DNA of 64,000 bases from Calliphora vicina (lineage: Eukaryota; Arthropoda; Insecta; Diptera; Calliphoridae). Under the pieces are notes generated by a model. That model saw only the letters and a program-made list of their open reading frames with translations, searched no databases and was not told the origin of the DNA. Made by a program: the position numbers and the translations under genes. Positions 34,196-45,010 of this stretch are shown one piece after another; positions within the stretch are counted from its first letter, which is position 1; every line of letters begins with the position of its first letter. Location of the stretch: the NCBI RefSeq assembly GCF_958450345.1, contig NC_088781.1:122710431-122774430 (forward strand), given 5' to 3'.

Positions 34196-36464
34196 TTCGA
34201 GAAATAACATCCATTAAAACATGGACGCTCTTCATATTGAAATATCGGATAAAATTTGGATTCATTTCATACTGTTATGTTAGATCAAACGTGGACCCAT
34301 TTAATGCTGTAAGCTTAGGCCAAACGTGGACTCATTTCATACTGTAATCTCAGGTCGAACCTGGACTCATTTCATACTGTAATCTCAGGTCGAACGTGGA
34401 CCCATTTAATACAGTAAGTTTAGGCCAAACGTGGACTCATTTCATACTGTAATTTTAGGCCAAACGTGGACTCATTCCATACTGTAATCTTAGGCCAAAC
34501 GTGGACTCATTTCGAACTGCAATCTTTGGCGAAACGGGGACTCATTTCATACTGTAATCTCAGGTCGAACCTGGTCCCATTTCATACTGAAATCTTAGAT
34601 GAATCGTGGATTCATTTCATACTGCAATCTTAGGCCCAACATGGAGTCATCTTATACTGTAATCTTAGCCTAAATATGGAATAACTTAATGTAATTTTAG
34701 CATAAACGTGGACTCACTTCATACTGAAATGTTATCTCAATCATTAATTCGATATCGTGGATTAATTTAATACTGAAATCTTAGATCAATCGTGGATTCA
34801 TTTCATACTGAAATCGTAGATCAATCGTGGATTCATTTCATACTGAAATCTTGGATTCATTTCACACTGAAATCTTAGATCAATCGTGGATTCATTTCAT
34901 ACTGAAATTTTAAATCAATCGTGGATTCATTTCATACTGAAATTTTAAATCAATCGTGGATTCATTTCATACTGAAATTTTAAATCAATCACAATGAAAT
35001 CTTAGATCAATCGTGGATTCATTTCATACTGAAATTTTAAATCAATCACAATGAAATCTTAGATCAATCGTGGATTCATTTCATACTGAAATCTTGGATT
35101 CATTTCACACTGAAATCTTAGATCAATCGTGGATTTATTTCATACTGAAATCTTAGATCAATAGTGGATTCATTTCATACTGAAATCTTGGATTCATTTC
35201 ACACTGAAATCTTAGATCAATCGTGGATTCATTTCATACTGAAATCTTAGATCAATCGTGGATTCATTTCATACTGAAATCTTACATCAATTGTGGATTC
35301 ATTTCATACTGAAATCTTAGATCAATCGTGGATTCATTTCATACTGAAATTTTAGATCAATCGTGGATTCATTTCATACTGAAATCTTAGATCAATCGTG
35401 GATTCATTTCATACTGAAATCTTAGATTAATAGTGGATTCATTTCATTTTGAAATCTTAGATCAATCGTGGATTCATTTCATATTGAAGTCATAGAGAAA
35501 CTGTGGTTTCATTTCATACTGAAATCTTAGATCAATCGAAAAATCATTTCGTACTAAAAATTTTCATAAATCATGGACTCATTTCGTACTGAAATCTTTC
35601 ATAAATCATGGAGTCATTTCGTACTGAAATCTTAGATTCAACGTGGACTCATTTCATATTGAAATCTTAGATCAATCGTGGATTCATTTCATACTGAAAT
35701 CTTATATCAATCGTGGATTTATTTCATACTGAAATTTTAGATCAATCGTGGATTCATTTCATTCTGAATTCTTTCATAAACCTATTTTCAATCGAGCATT
35801 CAATTCATACTGAAATATTAGATCAATCGTGGATTCATTTCATACTGAAATATTAGATAAATCGTGGATTCATTTCATACTGAAATATTAGATCAATCGT
35901 GGATTCATTTCATTCTGAATTCTTTCATAAACCTATTTTCAATCGAGCATTCAATTCATACTGAAATATTAGATCAATCGTGGATTCATTTCATACTGAA
36001 ATATTAGATCAATCGTGGATTCATTTCATTCTGAATTCTTTCATAAACCAATTTTCAATCGAGCATTCATTTCATACTGAAATATTAGATCAATCGTGGA
36101 TTCATTTCGTACTGAAATATTAGATCAATCGTGGATTCATTTCATACTGAAATATTAGATCAATCGTGGATTCATTTCATTCTGAATTCTTTCATAAACC
36201 TATTTTCAATCGAGCATTCATTTCATACTGAAATATTAGATCAATCGTGGATTCATTTCATACTGAAATATTAGATCAATCGTGGATTCATTTCATACTG
36301 AAATATTAGATCAATCGTGGATTCATTTCATTCTGAATTCTTTCATAAACCTATTTTCAATCGAGCATTCATTTCATACTGAAATATTAGATCAATCGTG
36401 GATTCATTTCATTCTGAATTCTTTCATAAACCTATTTTCAATCGAGCATTCATTTCATTTTGAC
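34196..36464. repeat. 35-bp satellite, array 3, with higher-order units
   Basis: Early units (34200-34700) are of the 'aacgtggactcatttcatac' type with 'aatcttaggcc'. Later ones are 'atcaatcgtggattcatttc' type. From 35764 on, a variant block containing 'ctttcataaacctattttca' and 'atcgagcattc' recurs, starting at 35771, 35922, 36038, 36189, 36340 and 36421. The spacings are 151, 116, 151, 151 and 81 bp, that is 81 plus zero to two 35-bp monomers. Some units near 34850-35200 are deletion forms. Confidence 0.95.
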
Positions 36465-38603
36465 ATATTTTTTGCCAATGTTTGTTGCATTTGCATACAA
36501 AACTCTCCTTAACAAATTTATACAAAAAAGACCTAAACACAGTTCTACATTTACTTAAATTATAAATATATAATACTATATATTCATATAAAAACACAAA
36601 TCTTTTGTTACTTTAGCAAAAAAAAAAAGGAAATGAGAGAAAAAACACGTTAAGCGGATTAAATTTAAAATAACAGAAACAACAGTTATAAACGTAACAT
36701 ATACTCTATATACCCATGTATATATACCTAGGTTTATATGTAGATTTTAATACCTATACATATGTATATTCATATCATAGCAAATGTATGAGTATTTATG
36801 TATATTCTTATATAAGTTAGTAGGTTACATACACATGCATATTTGTATTTATGTTTGTATTTGTAGTTGTTAACTGAAAATGACATATACAAAGTTAAAG
36901 TCACTTGGATTTCTGGAAAAAAAGGATCCCTTTAGGCATGGTTCCTGTTATAAAGCTTTAGCTTTAGCTTCACCAGCACTCATATATCTACCTTGTTTTG
37001 CTGGGTGTATGAAAAGGGCGCCTAAAAGTATGCTTTAATATTTTACACTGTATTTCCTTTTCTGCTGTGTTTAAATTGTGCTTCCTGTGTATGTTTTATA
37101 TTTTGTTGCTTTAAAAAAGTAAAATCCCTTTAACATAGATTTTCTATACAATTTGAATTTTTAATGACATAATTTTGTTTTTTTTTTCTGTTGCTAACAA
37201 ATTTTGTTACTTTGCGTTAATATAATTTACTTGTTTCTTGCTCATTTTTTTCAACAAATTTCTGTGTTTTTCTTAGAATTTCATTTTGGTGCTAATCTTG
37301 TCAAGGGGTTAAATAATAAATATATTGTAGCTTTTGGGAATTCGTAATAATTTTAAAGGGTTTATTTCATTTGAAATTAATTTAATTAAACATTATGACA
37401 ACATTAAATTTACTAATTTTATGATGGGGGTTTTTTTTTGCTGTGTAGCTTTTGTTGTGTATTAAATTTTTGAAGGGTAATTAGAATATAATTTTATGGG
37501 AGCAGCATGTGTTCAAGTAATTAAAAATAACAAAAAATAAAATAAAGTTTTGTTTGGGAAAGTTAAATCTTAAAAACAATGTTTTTTATTAAATTCTCTT
37601 TAAATTCTTTCACATTGTAATGTAAAAATGTATCAAATCCCATTGAAAATTGAATTCAGTTACAGTTTATTTTCAATTTAAATTTCTTAATCATAGAAAA
37701 ACAATCTATTTGAACATAGTTTTTCTGTAACAAACATATGGTGACTTTAAATTTTTATATTTATATGTATATATTTTGCAGCTTGTTTTTTGTTATTGTT
37801 TTCTTCAATTATTACTGCAGAAGAACTAGAAAAAGACACATACCAACAATACAGATATAAAATATTCTACGACCTCCAGTAACCTCGATTGCAGCAAATG
37901 TACGCTTCATACCTTACTGTACAGTACAGCAGAGTATGAGCATGAATATCGTATATATAGAGAGAGAAATCCTTGAAAGAAAAGAAAGTCATAACAAATT
38001 ATAATCATAACAAACATTTATATACTCTAACACCAGGACAAATTCAGCAAACATACACAGATATCTATACCTACTCTTAGACATTTAATACACATACAAA
38101 CACAAAAACTATAAAAAAACAGGCAAAACAAAGTTGTTGATTAAGAAAAGAGACAACACAAGCAGCAAAAACAACAAATAGTACAAATAATAATGGCAAC
38201 TGGCAAAAAACAAAACTACAAAAATCCAAGCAACAGCTGCTGCAGTAATAACTGGAAAAAATTGTTCATAGCTGGCACAACAACAACAAAAAAAGAGCAA
38301 CAGTAAAACAACACTATAAAAAGCGGCTTACTGACTGACTTACATTTCGGTGTAATGTAGAGAAGAAAACTAAATGTATAGATATAATTTTCATTTTACA
38401 AACAGCTCTGATTTAAAAGGGTACTTTTGGTACTTAACTATTTGCAGTCAAGTAGTACTTTTGCATGAATTAAGGATGGCAACTGAGAAATAATGAGGAA
38501 TGGAACAAAATGAAACAATATTTTGTTACTTTAAATATTTCTGAGGTATTTTTATAAACATCAGCAATTAGCATTATATTTGTATTAAAAATATTTATAT
38601 TGT
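36465..38603. other. No gene seen
   Basis: TA/CA-rich stretches (36560-36850, 37900-38110), then CAA/CAG-rich DNA (38110-38300) whose minus strand reads as a leucine/cysteine-rich frame without family motifs. A TATA-like CTATAAAAAGC at about 38314 has no gene after it. No conserved coding sequence recognised. Confidence 0.55.
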
Positions 38604-38606
38604 TAA

Positions 38607-38733
38607 CCCCCATTAACACGAAGTCTGGTTAAGCCTTAACTAATAGTTATACTGTCGGTTAAAATTATTTTTGTATGAAAACTGTCAGTATAACTATTAG
38701 TTAAAAGATAACCAGACTTCGTGTTAATGGGGG
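38607..38733. mobile_element. Hairpin MITE with CCCCCATTAACACGAAG ends
   Basis: Almost the entire 127 bp is one inverted repeat: CCCCCATTAACACGAAGTCT at left and its complement at right, continuing through 'taactaatagttatactg'. It is flanked by TAA (38604-38606 and 38734-38736). A 3-bp TAA/TWA duplication is typical of PIF/Harbinger MITEs, so that superfamily is suggested, not proven. Confidence 0.8.
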
Positions 38734-38736
38734 TAA

Positions 38737-40106
38737 GAAAATTATAATTAGGTATAATATTAATAATGGGTGAAACATACAATTTGGCTTAAATTTCGTT
38801 GTATAAATAACCTTGGTATTTGATGGTAGAATTTTCATTCTGCTCACAATTTTCACTAATATGATCACTAGGGTGACAGCCAATTTTTTTTTTAGATTTC
38901 AAAGTGTGTCGGAAGCAATATTCTGATACTAGGTCTAAATGTTAAGTGCTGAAAATTTGAGACAAATAGGACAACTATTTAGGGACGCGAAGGTCTAAGG
39001 TCAGATATATTCATACTCCTTAACATTCTGCATTATTTTACAGAAGTAGTATGTATATTTATTATGTTAATGAATATTAAATATATCTGAATGAATATCC
39101 ATATATCTCCTTTGGGTCAAAATGTCCACAAACTGTATTGTAGCTAAAATTCGGAAAAAATTTAATTTTTTCAGTTTTTGTAAAAATTTTGGTACTAAAT
39201 AATTACTTTTGTAATTGAATGCAAAATAATCGAAATGTGTACATGATTTTCGTTGTAATGAGATATAAATAACAAAATTTGGTTAAAAAATGTTAAAGTT
39301 ATTAAAAATTCCCCAGACTGTTAACATGTCTCAGGCCACTTGAACAAGAAATTTGGGAAAACAATTAACATATTTGGAGAAATATTAAAATAAAAGGTCA
39401 TTTTTACTTCAATATTCATTCCTATTTACTTGTGTATGAGTTGTTATCTTCGTAGGATACCGCTAACCTATTCGCAAAATTTAATTTTTTTAACGGCAGT
39501 TTTAAATCTCCATTTTCAATTTTTTAAAAATTTTGTTAAAAAAATTTCAGAATTTGTTGACCATCAGATTTGGGATTTATTTAGATTATATTGCGAAGTA
39601 AAAATATGAAAAAATTATGTCAATACCTCCTAGAGTTTTTCCGTACTTGCGATTTGAATTTTTCTGTTTTCGAGAGAAACTAATTTTGTGGCCATATTGA
39701 TCCCAATTTCCTTATTGTTATGAATTTTAAGCAAAAGCTTTCCATAATATTATAGTCCAGATAATTTTAAATATATTCTGAAAGCTTTACTAAAATCGGA
39801 AAACTTTAACCTTTAAATCGTGAAGGGCAATGGTAATTTTTTTTAATATTTGGAATATCTAATGAAAATATAGCGAAATGTTATATATATATAAAGTCCA
39901 GCAGTTACAATAACAACACAAAAATGCAAATTAACCCTTAGTACCACTTGGGGTCAAAATGACCCTCAATTTTCATTATTTTAAAAGTTGAGGATATGTA
40001 TTTTTGATAATTTTTCTATTGAACGGTTTAAGTTTTATTTAACTTAATACAAGTATAAGTTTTTTCTGGCTCACTCTTTACAAGAAATATGTTATTAAAT
40101 TGATTA
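38737..40106. other. No gene seen; contains part of a dispersed repeat
   Basis: AT-rich DNA. 39215-39345 is similar to 45230-45345, with blocks 'cgaaatgtgtac', 'aatgagatataaat', 'gttaaaaaatgttaaagtta' and 'ttaaaaa'. A 'ttaacccttagtaccacttg' near 39932 looks like one end of a TTAA-targeting element, but no partner end was found. Confidence 0.5.
39215..39345. repeat. Dispersed repeat shared with 45230-45345
   Basis: The ordered blocks 'cgaaatgtgtac', 'aatgagatataaat', 'ttaaaaaatgttaaagttat' and 'gccagg/cccaga...ttaac' match between the two places in the same orientation. No ends or coding sequence, so class unknown. Confidence 0.65.
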
Positions 40107-40344
40107 AGGCCCTAATTTTGTAAATCACGTCATTAAGTGATATTTATGTGGAAAGCAAAAACAAAATTTCAAAAATTTTAATTCTGAACAGAACAAACGC
40201 ACCAAAATTCAAGCGTTGATTTGCCTTTCATAATTTAAAAATTTTGTATATAAAACAAAAACAAATTTTTAAAATTTTTAAAATTTTGTTTTTGCTTTCC
40301 ACATATATATCACTTTGGTGACGTGATTTACAAAATTAGGGCCT
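40107..40344. mobile_element. Foldback MITE with AGGCCCTAATTTTG ends, copy 2
   Basis: Same element as 3310-3546, better preserved. Ends AGGCCCTAATTTTGTAAATC and its inverse, with long inverted similarity through 'agtgatatttatgtgg' and 'aaagcaaaaacaaaatttca'. The centre holds 'gaacagaacaaacgcaccaa', also present inverted in copy 1. Confidence 0.8.
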
Positions 40345-40369
40345 AAATTTGCCTTTAGGTAATTTGGCA

Positions 40370-41535
40370 ACATGTTTCTAGCTTCAAAATTAAATTAATA
40401 ATGGAAAAATTTGTATTGAACAGAAACTTGTTTGCCATCAACATGTTGCTAGACAAATAATTGTTTAGCTAACAACGTTACTGCTAGAAACACCAATATA
40501 TTACGGAAATTTCTTTACCTCAGCATGTTGCTGAAAATTAGATAAATAAAACTTATTAAAAGCAAAGTAACATATTATGATTTTTTAAAAAATATAATTG
40601 TTAAAAAAATATTGATGGCAAAATCACTGCAATTTTCCATAGCTTCTACAGCAATATGTTGCAACATGTGACACAGTTCAAACAAATTTTGTTCAAAACA
40701 CAATTTTGCAATGCAACTTGCTGCTATCCACATTTATATTTAGAAACATTATTAAAATCTGGCTGGCAATATGTAAATATTTCACATTAAACTTAGCAAA
40801 ATAAATTTTATTGATAACTATTTTAATAAATAACTAAATTTTGTTTACGGCAGCATGTTGCTAGCCATAGCAATGTATAGAAACATGATAATATCGATGG
40901 GAACATGGTAATATTAAACACTTTCATATACATTTTTTAGTAACAATATGTTGCCTGTAAAAACTCTACTATTATACCGATATTTGTGTTCAGCATCATG
41001 TTGCTAGACACCTTAACAAAATCAACAATAATAATTGTTACAACCTTTTTAACTAAACTAAAAAGGGATTGCTGGTAAAAGATACGTATAAATTATAATT
41101 TCTTACTGAAACATGTTGCTAGTCTCATATATGTTTAGAAGCATTTCTGATGTAGATTACTAACATTAATTTTCTGACAGAAACATTATTATTTTGCAGA
41201 ATTTTGTTTAGAGCAACATGTCGCCAGTGACTCACCAGACACTGAAGGAAACTAAGCAACATGATGCCGGCTTTTCTTCACTAGTATATACAGTTTTTTT
41301 CATTCGCATCTAGATCAGAAAAACGCAAATTGAATGGAAAATTGAACAGTTGTTATATGAAATCATTGTTGCCATAAAAATCTAAATGTTTTGCAATAAA
41401 TAGAATTAGGCAACATTTGTTTTAAAAACATGTTGCTGATTATGATAACCAAAAAATATGTATTTCAACATAAATTAGAAAGTTTTTGTTAAAAACTACT
41501 TACAGTTTGTTTATATACAACATGTTGCTATCAGT
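40370..41535. repeat. Array of spaced CAACATGTTGCTAG-like motifs
   Basis: The nonamer CATGTTGCT occurs exactly at about 40442, 40524, 40854, 40997, 41112, 41429 and 41521. Ten or so further degenerate versions lie between ('gcaacatgtttctag', 'gcaatatgttgcaacatg', 'gcaacatgtcgccag', 'gcaacatgatgccgg'). The motif centre is the palindrome CAACATGTTG. A second weak block, 'tgtttagaaacat', accompanies several copies, so this may be an old tandem repeat of roughly 70-110 bp in which only the palindrome has survived. Confidence 0.7.
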
Positions 41536-42683
41536 TTGAATGATCAGAAAACCATATGTGAAACATTTTCATATCAAAACTTTGTCAATCAACAAAGACC
41601 TAGACCTAGGAAAGTCCAATGTCGTCAAATTGCACGATCTGGGTGAAAATTTATGCGATCTATCAAATCGATGGTGGGGAATTGTCATATATCGTTCAAT
41701 TTGGATTTCATTGATATTTGATGGCCTCAGCAATGTACACAAAATCCATAACAAACATCAAATTTTTGTTTACTAATACTTGATTCGATGAAACTTGTTA
41801 TTTGAATAAGATGTTATATTATTAATTTTAAGATCCTTTAAAAATTAGTCTACATTTTAACCCATTTAGATCCGTTGATTGATTATTTTCTAATTGATTT
41901 AGGGGACCAGTACGTCTTAAAAACTGTCATAAATTTCCCTTAAAGACTTTATTTCTATCAAAAGTACCTAATAACACAACTATTACTACCTGTACCTTAA
42001 AAAAATTCTTACTAACACACTAGCATAGCTAACATACACTAACAGAAATTAAAGTTATATGCCTGTAGTTGTGCACTTTACTCTAAGTTGTATTACATTG
42101 CCATAGACAAAGATGGCGTTGACACAAAATCGAAATGACTTAAATAAATACATGAACAACACAAATACATATACGATACGAGTAAATACACTCACACACA
42201 AATACAGAATTCAGCCGAGGAGAAAAGTCGTTTGAAAATAAAAAGAAATTTAACATTAAGCTTAAAAGGATGTGTGGCTGCTGAAGTGGCGAAGACGAAG
42301 GCTGGCAGGCAGGCAGGCAAAGAAGAACAGGATTGAGGTTCCAAAGAATGCATTTGTGGGCCAATGTGTCAAGTGACTAGGCAGTGAAGCAAAAAATAAC
42401 ACCAAGAATATCACATACAAAACTCTTTATTTTTTTGTTTTGTTTAAAGAGAGAAAAATTAAAAAAAAAAATGTGAAAGAAAAACAAAACAACAGGAAAA
42501 AGAAAATACGTATAAAATGCTAGGGTTTCTTTTATGTTAAATAATAAAGAAAAAAAAAGAAAACAAAAGCTTTATGGGTTTTTCTGTTAAAAGCAGCCGC
42601 CAGTAAGCATTTTTATACTCCTGTTCATTTTGCTGGAATCATCTTAACAGTCCACGCAAATACACATACAATACACCTACATA
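41536..42683. other. No gene seen
   Basis: A 78-codon plus-strand frame (41540-41776) and an overlapping 61-codon minus frame carry no motif I recognise. The remainder has simple CA and GGCA runs (about 42300-42320). Confidence 0.5.
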
Positions 42684-42922
42684 TTAAGGTGGCACCTATT
42701 TGTCAATTGTTGGATATTCATTGTTCACAAGGTCTAAAATTAATCTCCGTCATCTAACAACAAAATGCTGAAAATCTAAGCAACATCGGAGTGAAAGAAG
42801 AAATACTAAACGTTACCCGAATTTGGTCAAATTTTCAGCATATAATTTCTTAATGACGGAGAACAATTTTAGACCTGGGGGGGATTGAAAATCAAACATG
42901 TACCAAATAAGTGCCACCCTAA
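42684..42922. mobile_element. 239-bp MITE with TTAGGGTGGCAC ends
   Basis: Left end TTAAGGTGGCACCTATTTGT. Right end read inward TTAGGGTGGCACTTATTTGG. Inverted similarity resumes further in with 'aggtctaaaatt' and 'tctccgtcat'. The centre holds 'caaaatgctgaaaatctaag'. No coding capacity. Target duplication is uncertain. Its ends resemble those of 4797-4969. Confidence 0.75.
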
Positions 42923-44689
42923 CCTCCACATACTTTTAGACACACTTACTTGAGTATCATGTACTTTGGCGTTTTACAACTTGGTAGCTTTGTTTAATTT
43001 TTTCTACTGTAAGGAACAATATAACTGATGATGGTATGATTATACTTATGCCGTTTTCTGGCTTTAAACTCATCTGAGTCTTCTCTCCTTTTTATATTTT
43101 TCCGGTTCTTCCTTATTTTTTTTTATCTAGTCAAGGCTTTTAAAAGTTCAATGGAATTGTTAACTCAAGAGTAACAAAAACAAACAACAGCCTGAACAAT
43201 GCTCTGTAGTGGCAACAACAGTAAAGGATATAGTTGCCTATAATTTTGTTATAGTTTATGTAGACATACATATCAAAATTATGGCTGCCTATTTAATTTT
43301 GTTCAGTTTTTTTCTTTGTTCTCTATCAACAATAAAACTGTCTATATGTTTGTGAAGCAGCAGAAAGGTGAAGTCTATGAATAGAATCCTTTTTATTTTA
43401 TATGCCGACTACTTTAAATTGTTATTAAAGTTATAAAGAAGGTTACCATTCAGGAAGACATAAAAGATTTCTATAAAATTTGGGATTTTGGTGTTTATTA
43501 GGGTTTCAGGGAGAAGCTGACTTTTTCATATATTTGGTCAACAAAATCATCAGACTTTTTATAGAAATTTCTTATCTTTCAGCCTTAATAAACACCTGAT
43601 TTTTTTTTGGTCCGTTTCAGGATATATTACAGACATGTTTGATATCAACACAGGAGCTCTTCAAGATCCAACATTATTTGTAGTTAAGCTTAAGTAATGC
43701 TAGCTTCCTTGGCTTCTTTCTCCCCTCAAGTACTACTATTGTTGTTTTGTTTATTTATTTTACAGCCATCAATATATAGGCTCATATTTAAAGCTGTTAT
43801 TCTCAGTTTTTTTTTCACTTCCTGCCTTCATTGTCGGCTTTACACATACATATATATTTATAACACTTAAACATATACATATGTATGTATATCTCTATAT
43901 ATATGTAAAATATATTTATTCTTTCTTTTTTTAAAACATTTTAATATCTAAAGGCTTAGATTGTGCAAAAAGGGAAATCATATATACAACATACATAAAT
44001 ATAAACATATACATATACTCCATATATAAATAAAATAAAATGAAACAAGTAAGAAATCACAGAAGCAGAACATGCAAAAGCCATTAAAAAATATGGATAT
44101 TACAAGTTGCATCAGACCTTCCAAACAGACAAACATACATTTAAAAGGAGTTACAAATGTGAATATCACTACTCTCTACTGCCCGAGTTATATTTATGGT
44201 GGGTTTTAAGTATTTTGGTTTAATATTTTCTTTAAAAAAGGTAATACAGCTTTAAATACAATAAATAAGAGGATATATTCATGAACTAAGGAATATTTAT
44301 TGGTAAAGTGGCATTTGTATTGATTTTAATGTGGTATTTATGATTTATTCCATGGGATATCATATTTCTGTCTGCTCATACATTTGATCAATATTATTTT
44401 CATTTTAAATTTAAAGATTTACTATTCACGATTGATAACCCATTTTATATCGTTACTAGAGTATATAACAACCATAGAGTAAAAGCATCCATCACAAAAA
44501 TGATCCCTTGATGTTCTAAGGGGGAATGAGTTTACAACTATTAGGCACTCTGTGACTGGTCACGAGACTAACCCGAAAGTACATTTTCTGTTTTGGTTAA
44601 TACTACTTATATACAAACTTGGATTAAAATTAACTAATTTATATTATTACGTTTTTACCTTTCAAAAACGTTGGTTTATTACGCTTTAA
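42923..44689. other. No gene seen
   Basis: AT-rich DNA with TA/CA microsatellite stretches (about 43840-43910 and 43980-44040). No coding or element signal found. Confidence 0.55.
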
Positions 44690-45010
44690 ATAAACCCGAA
44701 TCTTTTAAATGGCAAACAAAAGCGCCAAGTAGTTTAAAATATGGAACGAGTCTTTATTTATTACAATTTACAAAACAACAATATTAATATATTACGCCCT
44801 TTAAAAATACAGTTTGATGTTAACTTAAGTAGTGCTTATGTTACTGTCTTGTGGATGCTCCTGCTGCAGCTATTTATACACCAGCGTCATCTTTTAGCGA
44901 TGTCTAATATTATCTAAGTCTCTACTATTTCTAAAGCTCTTCAAGCTGCGTCAAGAATGCGCAGTTATTGAAAATTATGGTGTAAATAGTGGAATTTATC
45001 CAAAAGCAGG
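44690..45010 (-). mobile_element. Possible LTR fragment of an LTR retrotransposon
   Basis: On the minus strand the sequence has features in the order expected of a fly LTR: 'agacatcgctaaaagatgac', a TATA box 'gtataaata' near 44873, a start-like region 25-30 bp on, a polyadenylation-like 'aataaataaag' near 44750, and then 'TGGCGC' near 44725, as found at the primer-binding site just after many gypsy-type LTRs. No coding domains were seen nearby and no second LTR was found, so this is a tentative call. Confidence 0.35.

Noticed and set aside
27464..36464. Regular 35-bp repeats resembling a CRISPR array
   Set aside because: Units are directly adjacent with no unique spacers, and the surroundings are plainly eukaryotic transposon-rich DNA. 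They are satellite arrays.
38109..38300. Cysteine/leucine-rich minus-strand frame
   Set aside because: It is the reverse reading of CAA/CAG-rich simple sequence.
38310..38360. TATA-like CTATAAAAAGCGGC as a promoter
   Set aside because: No gene or conserved downstream element follows, and TATA-like strings are frequent by chance in such AT-rich DNA.
39930..39975. TTAACCCTTAGTACC... as the end of a TTAA-targeting transposon
   Set aside because: It looks plausible as one end, but no inverted partner with TTAA was found nearby, so no element can be delimited.
41540..41776. Overlapping plus and minus frames as a possible small gene
   Set aside because: No recognisable domain, no supporting signals, and similar length on both strands.
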